Assembly (NCBI GenBank): GCA_965644295.1
Contig: CBFFRP010000376.1
Location: 124,001-188,000 of the forward strand
DNA from: Paraphysomonas bandaiensis
Lineage: Eukaryota; Chrysophyceae
Reading direction: 5' to 3'
DNA: 64,000 nt
The position numbers and the translations under genes were made by a program. Under the pieces are notes generated by a model. That model had not been told where the DNA came from, did no database searches, and saw only the letters and a program-made list of their open reading frames with translations. Shown one piece after another: positions 55,690-64,000 of this stretch. The stretch's first letter is position 1, and every line of letters starts with the position of its first letter.

Positions 55690-58042
55690 GTAGTTATCAA
55701 TCAAACAGCGACAATGCCATGAAATGATACCACTAAACACCTACAATACGTTCGTAAATAAGGCACTATCTGCGTGTGACGGAGTATTTGGATGGGGTAA
55801 CAGTAACTGTGTGTTGGTGTTGTAATTATGGCCACGTCACCCTGCTGCTGCAGCTGGGTCGAGTCGAGAAGGACATGTGCAGCTATACAGTGGTATGGTA
55901 TGGTATGGTATGGTGTAGTGTAGTGTAGTGTAGTGTAGTGTGTGCCGTTTCATATTTCATATATGGGAATGAAATACAGTGGAATACAGTAACTTACACA
56001 TACATACTCTGCTGTATATACCAGTATACGCACATATATCCTGCTGGACACAGTGTGCTAATAGTTGTGGACGCAGCAGGGACAGGCAACGACAGAGTGT
56101 TATGATGGTTGCTACCACAGCATCGACGACTACAGAAACATGTTTCTCCAATGTCCATCATATATCCAGCATTAACTTCATCCAGAATGAAATCTGTGAA
56201 GCACACCACGGATCACTAATGGATGTGCATTTACAAGTTCAAACCAAAAGTGTCACCAAAGGCATCCTCAGTAGTGTACCGGATACTGTCTAAACCACAT
56301 AAGTACAGAAACATTACATAAATATTTCACTCAACCTAGCACATTTCATTAATCCATAGAATGCAGCATGTAACTTCTGCACTCCTCATTGGCGTTAATG
56401 TCTCACAAATCTTAAACTACAACATTTAAACGCTCAACTTTACGAAAAATATACATACACATTATCGTTTAATAGTCACACCATATGCTGTCTCTTTTTA
56501 CGATTCTTAATTTAATATTCTAAGAGAACTTCATATTTAGTCGACTGCTACTAAAGCTAAAAGCTATATGTATGCTGTCACCTTAATGATTACATTGATG
56601 ATGACAGTGTTAAGAATGTTATAGAAGACAATGAGGCTACCCAGCGCCAAAGAAACTGCAGCCCATAGTAAACCTGGAGAACTTCAAAACCACCCGAAAC
56701 GTGTTTACTGGCATCTACAAAACGTGTACCAACGACTAGTGCTTCGACGCACACGGAGCAAAGGTAGAAGTGTTCGTAACGCTCATGATAGAGTTATTAT
56801 GTTTCAATGCCTGAGGTATCACGGTTGCATAAGCTATACAATTATAATCACTGACATTGACAACTGCACTTTGCAACTGAGTTCATAGTATATAGCTGTG
56901 TCATCCGCCTCTGCCACTGCACCAATATAATGTGTCAGCTCCTTACGTGATAATCTTACCATCCTAAGTATCCACTATGGAAGTTTGAATGATCAGTCTA
57001 TCTCCAACCTCCGTTGATTAGTGCTTCTTTAGCTACAAAAACATATATTCTTGCCAATAAAACGTTCGGAACCTTAAGAACTATATGCGTCTAGCTATTA
57101 CTCCATGACAAACAGAAAAATTGAATTCAAGAGCAAAGAACGACCTGTCTGAAGGCAACCAAATCCGCGTAAATGTCAATAGGGACACTACGATTTCCAT
57201 TTACAGATGCCAACCTACGATACGCGAGCAGGTCGGGAATTATAGAGGTGGTATTGAATAACAGAAAATAGCAACACAGAAAAGACTAAAACTCACAGCA
57301 TCATTTGAAGCAAGTTTCTCCGCAAAATGTAAATACAAGTTCCAGCATGTCAATGAAACTCATCGTCAATCTATACAGCAGACACTGCTCTATAATAATA
57401 GCAGGGCGTTCTCTGTCACTCCGCCATCATAGTGCATGAGGTCTACAATAAAAAATTATGGGCAGGTGTTGCACTGTGAGTGCCAGTGAAGGAAAGGCAA
57501 TCGCTTGACAATTGAAGGAGGTGCTCCCTTTAGTACTTTATTCGACTGTCTTCCTTCATGTAGAAAATCCAAGAAGTAGAAATCGATTTTTGTATCATAT
57601 AAAACTCGCATTTTGTAGAATCTACGGTGTAGGTATACGCAGTAGGATTCCTACAAGTCGTACGATATGAATGAAGTCGTTAACGGTATGTGGGTATGTT
57701 GTAATAAAAAATTTGGAGTGATAAAATTTTGCTTTACACTTTTGTTGCGACATGCATATACATATACATAAACAGCGATGTAGGTATACGTATACATACA
57801 CCTGTACACGTGTATACTGCAGTCATATTAACTGAAGTTTTATAGTTAAGTCAATTTACTGGAGAAAGACTCGTGATTGATTGCGAAGTCGAAAGTATAT
57901 GCGTAATTTGTTGATTTTGGATGATTCGTCTGTGTATGTGGCGGAATGAATGAGCAATTGCATAAATTCATATGTAGAAAATGTCTGTCTCTGTCCGCTG
58001 TGTCTCTGAGTCCACATCACCGTTAGATAGTGTATATAAACA
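55690..58042. other. 2.3-kb divergent intergenic region
   Basis: No supported gene. An 85-codon basic frame at 56631-56888 resembles nothing known. The left end carries a pentanucleotide array (55891-55942) and GCTGTATATACCAGTATAC near 56011. TGTATACTGCAG lies at 57811-57822, ~220 bp before the large gene. Confidence 0.45.
55891..55942. repeat. Compound pentanucleotide microsatellite
   Basis: About four copies of TATGG run directly into about six copies of TGTAG, which differ from TATGG at two positions. Confidence 0.9.
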
Positions 58043-61000
58043 ATGAATAAAACAGAAGCATTACAAACGACTCTTGTTGGGATCAGCGCAGCTGTGACTA
58101 ATGAAGATTGGAGTTCTGAGTTTTTTCTGGACGGCGGAGGAGCGGCCCCGTCTCTTCGACGTATGTCCAGTCGAGCCTCTAAATACACCTCCATTAACGA
58201 TGCTGACGACGATTGGGACGATATAGACGTCGATAATGACAAGGATTTATCACTTAGTGGGGGTCCGAAGCGGCTGGATAAGTCACGCCTGAACACTTCT
58301 CGCTCTGATGATACACATGAGCTGTCGATAGAGGAGGAGGACTGGGATGATGAACTCGGGATTACAGATGAGGTTCGGGAGGGACAGGACTGTCTTGCAG
58401 ATGGACTAAGGCTTGTTATGAGTGAAACTTTAGGAATAAGTCACGGAGGGCTGTTGGATGACTTGATATTACCAGTCCCGTCAGAAGCGGATGCTGTTCA
58501 GACAACTATCCCCATTCGATGTAAAGTAGTCAACCAGCTCATTTACGGTCAGGATGATGTGAATTTAGTAATTTATCCATCATCTATTGCATTATATTCC
58601 CTCAAGCTTGATGGAGACCGTAGGCAATTAATGGCAGTAGAACTAGATGAATGGCTGCGGACCGTTGTCACGAAGCATATGAATCGGGTAGAGACTGCGA
58701 TGAAGACCAAAGATATCGCATGGCTGAATAAGATCCAGTCTAAAGAGAAGACTTTTAACAATACACTGGTCAGAGCATGGGCTGAGGTTATTCATATGCT
58801 TTTGCGCAATAAGTCGCTTGACATATGGGAAGTACTGCAAAAATTCTGCAAACTTTTGCGTCATTTCTCTCGTATGGACAAGGGGATGATGTTTCAATTC
58901 TGCGATATATCAGAAACGGAATACGGAATGATGTTTCAGCACATTCTGGATATTCTTCGTGTTACAGCTATCGTCGATACGGAAGAGGCAGTGTCCGGGA
59001 AATACACAAAAAAAGGTCCCCGTCGAGCGAACTACCATTTCCGTGTAACACTGACTGATACAATCAGTGCGAGCCCAATCAAAGCTACTAAAGGATCCCC
59101 TCCTCCTCGGCTGTTTACAGAGATGATTCGATATGCTGTGGTCATGTTTCCTGAGCACGTAGAGCACCTAGCAGTGCTTGAATTAGAGGCCGCGGCGCAC
59201 CATTGTATCGCAATGATGGAAAACCGTGTAGAGTATTCCTGGTCTCCTTCACCCTACAGCGTCTTCAAGTGCTACCTCTCCCTTTATAGGACTGTGGTGA
59301 ATTCCGATGAAGGAAGTATTGCTGCACAGAAACGACGGCGCTCTGAACCACGTGACGGAAAAACTGAGAGCAAATCACACAAACTAAATTTTCTGCGCAC
59401 AGCGATTATCTGTGATTTGTTTTTTATTCTCAACGGCTACAATCCGCTAGATGTGTCTCATCGACCACACCTTGTTGCCGCCATTGATGAACTAAAAAAC
59501 GAAACTGGAGTTGGAATGTTGGAAGGGGATGAAAGAGATGACTTTATTTCTGATAGTGATGAGAGTGCCGAGAAAACCCACTCCAGTAGTTACAACTCTG
59601 ACAGGAAACTGATATTTGATGATCGAGATATTTCTCTGAACTCTGCTAGCCGAACTGGGGATCCCAGGAGAAAAGATACCGATATCGATGCGCGTGTTCG
59701 AGAAATTATACAAAAATTTAACACCTCTGAGCACGAATCGCCCTCTGATTCACTCTCGCGATCACCTGAAAACAAGAGGCGGGGAATGAGTCGAGAAGCT
59801 TCAAATGTTAGTACTCTAAGCTTGGAGACATCGATGCGTGCGAATCGTAAGCATATACGCCAAGTATATGATCTTTTGGGTGACGAGAGCGTAAATTTCT
59901 TCGACATATTTCATATGCTAACAACCGATTTGCAAGTTTTCAAGAATATTTTAACAACGAAATATAAGAGTGTTAGTCGGAAGTCTATTTTGAAAGCCCG
60001 TGTTGCATTCGCAATGAGTGTGATGGTTCGTTTTGATAGATCTGAGGGAGAAGATCAAGATGATGTCGCGGAATCACTGCTGTTAGAATCGATTGTACTT
60101 CTAGATAAATTACATAACAGTCATTTTAATGAAATTGCCCCTCCTATCATCTCTTCATTCGCCCTAATGGCCATGGAAAAGTTTGCAGAACTTCTGATAT
60201 CCAATTCGAAGTATAAGTTTGGTGTGTCTTGTTTTGAATCTGTTGTGGCGGCACATCTGCTTGCTAACACAAAGGATGAAAAACGATTATATCGGCGCCT
60301 TACGGTTGTAGCTCAGGAGAGTGGAGACATCAAGAGATCGCTTTATTATCACTGCATCATGCTCAGAATTGCCAAAGATGAGAGCAAGTTGAACGAGTTT
60401 GTATACATTGCCGACCTGGTGAGCAAGCTTTTTCTAGATGTAGGAGAAGCGAACTTGGCGGAGCGGTGTCTTCGTGTGGTGTCTCTGTTACACACGGGAT
60501 ATCCTCTTGCATCAGTTTGCTTTGAAACTATATCATCTCATAAGTTAGAGCATAGCTTCCTCCCAACAGGGTTTGAAATTCCTTCTATTCTGCTTAACAT
60601 CGGCGAAGGTGATGGCGGGTTGGTTGGAGGACTTTGGACCAAGAGAATAAGTTCGAATGCACAATCGAGTCAGTTAGTATGTGATAGCCAACAATTCTCC
60701 GCCATATCAAAGTTAATTGATTTGTTTGTGTGTACTGATAGTCACCAAAAGGCGATTGACTTATGTTTAAGTTTGCTGAAGAGGAAACTATTTCCCCAAG
60801 GACGAATATCTGTACTACTAACGATGTCGAAGTGTTATTTAAAGCTGCGCCAGTTAACTTACTGCGAAGCGGTTTTAGATCGTATTGCATATGAATCCGA
60901 AGAAGTTGTGGGAGGTATTCTTGCTCGTACAGGAACACCATCGCTAACGCAGGCCCATCAAGTAAATTCCACTTCCCAGAACTCACCAATATCCCCAAGA

Positions 61001-64000
61001 GCTGCGAATACTTCACGTTATTACAGATCATACAATGACCTCAATCGCGCCGCGGCTAAGGAAAAGCGACGTCATTTAGATACCACCAAGTCAACACCCC
61101 GTCATGCACGACAGCTTAATCATACTGGAACTGCTGGTAGCAGTGGAGCTCAGGCAGCATCATTGGGAGCATCTGCCGCTGCTGTTGGCTTCGTGTCGAA
61201 AGTGCGGTCTTACGGTTACCTCATACTACGCGCCAGGTGCCGCCTTGCTGCTGATGATCCCGAATGGGCTCTTCATTGGCTGCAAATTGCTCTTGCAGTA
61301 TGTCCAAAAGGTAAGTGGGATAAACGGGCAGACATTCGGTATTTGAATGGTAGAGCATATGGGAAGCTCTGTATGCGTTGTCGAGCCACAGATGCGTGGG
61401 GAAGAGGGGATACAAAGCTAATGGAGCGAGAGTCCACTCTCGCTTCACTTGCTGAATCAGAATTCAGAGCTTGTTGGACTCTATGCAAAAAGTACACGGA
61501 CAATATCATCAAACAAACGAAGGCGATGAATAGGATCGTGGAGCTGCATGTGTCCCGACTATTCAATGAAATTGCGGTGGAGAAATCAGTAACACTCACG
61601 GATGCGCTGGATGGCAAAGCTGAAAGTCTTCTTCGATCAATGGATGGTCTGAGTCGCATGTCGATGCAGTTGGTAGGAGATGTTGGGGCGCCCCTTGAAC
61701 TAATACGCAGCCTCGTCAATTGCTGTGAACTCTCCTGGCTTTTAGGTAACCCACAGCTGGCGTTCAGTGCGTGGTGCGAGGCCAAAGCCCTCCTAATGCA
61801 TACTTTTTTGCAGCCTGTCACTCCAATTTCTCTGAGCCCATTCAGTCGACTTAGTCTATCATCGCCGAGGTCGAAAGTATCGCAGTCGATGGCAGATGCA
61901 GATAGCCCTCTTAGGGATATTCCCGTTGCTCCTATACCGTTCCCTCCTGGTATGGTGCTGAGGGTGTATGATCTTTTGACCCGTATCGTGCGGCTTGCCT
62001 TTGTTATCGAGCCGTGCCCACTATCTAATAATGGCGGTGCACTTATCGCATCGTGGATGCGGTTTAATCACGCTACCGCGCATTGTGTGACTCCTCTCTT
62101 TAGCGATAGCCACAAGCTGCACCGTACACTCGACAGCTTTGATTCTGTTTTTAATAGTGCTGTAAAGCCAAATGCGGCGACGAGAGCATCGCCTGTGGGA
62201 AGTATGTTTGCTTTTGCAGACGGGAATCCCTCGAGACCTTCCTTGTTATTAAGGGTATTTGGTTTGGAGAATGACATCGAAACCGCCCTGTCTGCACGGA
62301 AAATGCAGCGCAAAAAGGACGCGTGGCTTAAATCACATAAACCAATAGCTCTAGAGTACAATCACCTTCGGGTTATGCTGCGGCGAGCTGTAATTCCCAA
62401 TGGAATGAGGCTGGCAAAGAGTATTCCGAAGTTGACTGGTGCTATATTCAACGAGCCTTTGTTGTACATTCCCCAGGTACAACATGGATATAGATTAAGT
62501 AGATCTGACTTTCGTGTTGTAGGATGAAGCAAACTTATCTGAGATATTTAAGCACCTGAAAATACGAAGGAATAAAGTGGACGGCGGTTTTAGTACCAGA
62601 AAACAATTTTCTCGACGTTCTTTACCTGAGACTTCAGCGTATACGGGTTCGGATGCAGATGAGAGTTCTTCCCATGATCCTTCTAGCGAGTATGATATTG
62701 AGGACGCATTGTCTGAGGGAGTATTGGAGTATGTAATAGCTGCTGCAAATATCCTGTTTCCATTTGAAATCATTAGAAAAGCGATGTCCATAGATTATGG
62801 CATGGAAGGATCTTCTTCAGAAGGTGTGCTCGTCAGTGAATAAAAACTTGCATTGTTTTTGAAGTGTAATGAGTAGGTATGGAGGCAGCGGAGATTGTAA
62901 TGTCGTGCCTACGCGAGTCGGCAAAGTCGGGTTTACTCCACCCGTCTGGCAAGGAAGCTGCTTACGTTAAATCAAGATCCACTGCTCCAGGAATCACCAT
63001 GACCTCCGAAGGGTATTTTGTTGAGGGGATGTACGACTATAGGTAAACTATATGATTCATCGTGTGAAGTTATTATTTGATGTTGTCGTAGCGACGCGGA
63101 GAAAATTGCACAAAAGCGCCTGGGTAAGCCTGGATTTGTGCATACCGATTTACTGGCGTTGCTGCGTCATGTAAATAAAATATATCCTCCCTGGATCGAT
63201 GATAGTGATTCACCCAGAAGCCACAAAGCTGCTTCGGTAGACACGACAGGTATGATTATATGTCATGTCAACAAGTGTTTACAGTATGTTCAGACCTTGA
63301 AAACACTATTGATTGTGATACTATTGATAACTACTCTGCACTTGTCGGTGCCTCTCCAAATAAAGTCAGACTCAAGGTAATAAATCTAATAGAAATTGAT
63401 ATTGCAGCATGCTTAAGTACTTTCAGGTTTTGTTTTTGCGGCTTAAAGTGTATAAAAATCAGTATATTGAGGGCCATTTAACTCTAACAGAGTACTATAA
63501 GAGGAATATGGAAACAATGAAAAAAATTGTACAGAGTATGAGCTGTGTCTCTGATCTTAACAGGCGTTCATCGTCACCAGATTCATCTGCCAGTGCACTG
63601 GATAGTCTTTCGAGTAAGGCTTTTTTGTTTATCAATTACGTGCATTCATATATCATTATTTCCAGACGCGAAAGAAAGTACCAAAAGTCGTAGAGCACCT
63701 CCAATGTCTCCTATTAACGAGGTATGGGTAAAGTAATCCTTGAAATATTTACAAGTCATACACACACGTAGGTGGGTGCTTCTCCTAGTCTTCGGAGAAT
63801 GATATCGCTCCAAAGTTCTTCGTCTAGTCAAGAAGCCAACCAATCAAGATTACGTTCTCAATCGATTGAGCATCTAAATGCTTTGGCATCGTTGTCAGAC
63901 AATCCTGTCAATTACCCACCATCATTTAGATTTGTGGTGTACATTGATAATGCGTTGTTTTTGTACACCCCATTGAAAGACACCACAGCTGTTGCAATAC
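58043..64000 (+). CDS. Very large orphan gene, 3' end outside the window (more than 1,870 aa)
   Basis: The first exon is 4,434 nt (58043-62476). It is followed by short exons 62523-62823, 62877-63042, 63092-63249, 63285-63376, 63427-63613, 63666-63721 and 63772 to the edge. All joins are GT-AG and phase-consistent; introns are 35-53 nt. The N-terminus is acidic with W/D repeats (DDDWDDIDVDNDKD, EEEDWDDELG). The middle (about residues 600-850 and 1050-1250) is helical and looks like TPR-type solenoid, for example RSLYYHCIMLRIAKDESKL and EWALHWLQIALAVCP. Serine-rich insertions separate the helical parts. No family was recognised. If the intron at 62824-62876 is not used, the first gene stops at 62843 and a second would start at 62879; the 35-bp gap makes one gene more likely. 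Confidence 0.75.

Noticed and set aside
56631-56888. 85-codon basic ORF upstream of the giant gene
   Set aside because: No similarity, no in-phase exons nearby, and length within chance expectation for a 2.3-kb AT-rich stretch.

Overview
This window is nuclear DNA from a eukaryote, most likely a free-living or symbiotic flagellated protist. Nearly every gene is split by short GT-AG introns, mostly 43-140 nt with a few of 33-35 nt. Stop codons are standard (TAA, TAG and TGA all used), genes lie on both strands without operons, and the content is eukaryote-specific: VAC14, pICln, CSN7, Serinc, Misato, IFT46, PRORP, Rab geranylgeranyltransferase and UTP23. IFT46 implies a cilium or flagellum. 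The lineage cannot be fixed from the sequence alone. A GT60-type GlcNAc-transferase and an LRR plus EF-hand protein would fit the SAR/chromist side of the tree, but that is only inference.

Layout. 0-4.3 kb: an LRR/EF-hand gene and a small ankyrin gene. 4.8-10.8 kb: VAC14, pICln and COP9 subunit 7. 10.8-12.8 kb: intergenic DNA with a terminal-inverted-repeat (TIR) element. 12.8-22.6 kb: a PH/EF-hand gene, an RNA 3'-phosphate cyclase, a Serinc, a secreted protein of bacterial type and an ELAV-like RRM protein. 22.6-26.9 kb: a gene-poor tract with TIR element ends and a hairpin. 26.9-29.2 kb: proteinaceous RNase P. 31-40.4 kb: an orphan membrane protein, Misato, IFT46 and an Mpv17/PMP22 protein. 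40.4-43.6 kb: gene-poor, with a 975-bp foldback palindrome. 43.6-50.6 kb: a 2H phosphoesterase, a GT60 glycosyltransferase, a small spliced candidate, Rab GGTase alpha, a 105-copy TACA microsatellite and UTP23. 50.6-54 kb: nested TIR elements. 54-64 kb: an orphan basic protein and a very large orphan gene running off the right edge.

The genes are mostly unlinked housekeeping functions: RNA processing (PRORP, UTP23, the RNA cyclase, a possible 2H enzyme, pICln), membrane traffic and lipids (VAC14, Rab GGTase, Serinc), protein turnover (CSN7) and the cilium (IFT46). No gene cluster that would form a new pathway was seen. The unusual material is mainly in the gene-poor tracts: the foldback palindrome, a related family of non-autonomous TIR elements without any visible transposase, a hairpin element and the long microsatellite. 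Gene models below were spliced by eye, using conserved protein alignment and phase-consistent GT-AG sites, so small boundary errors are possible.
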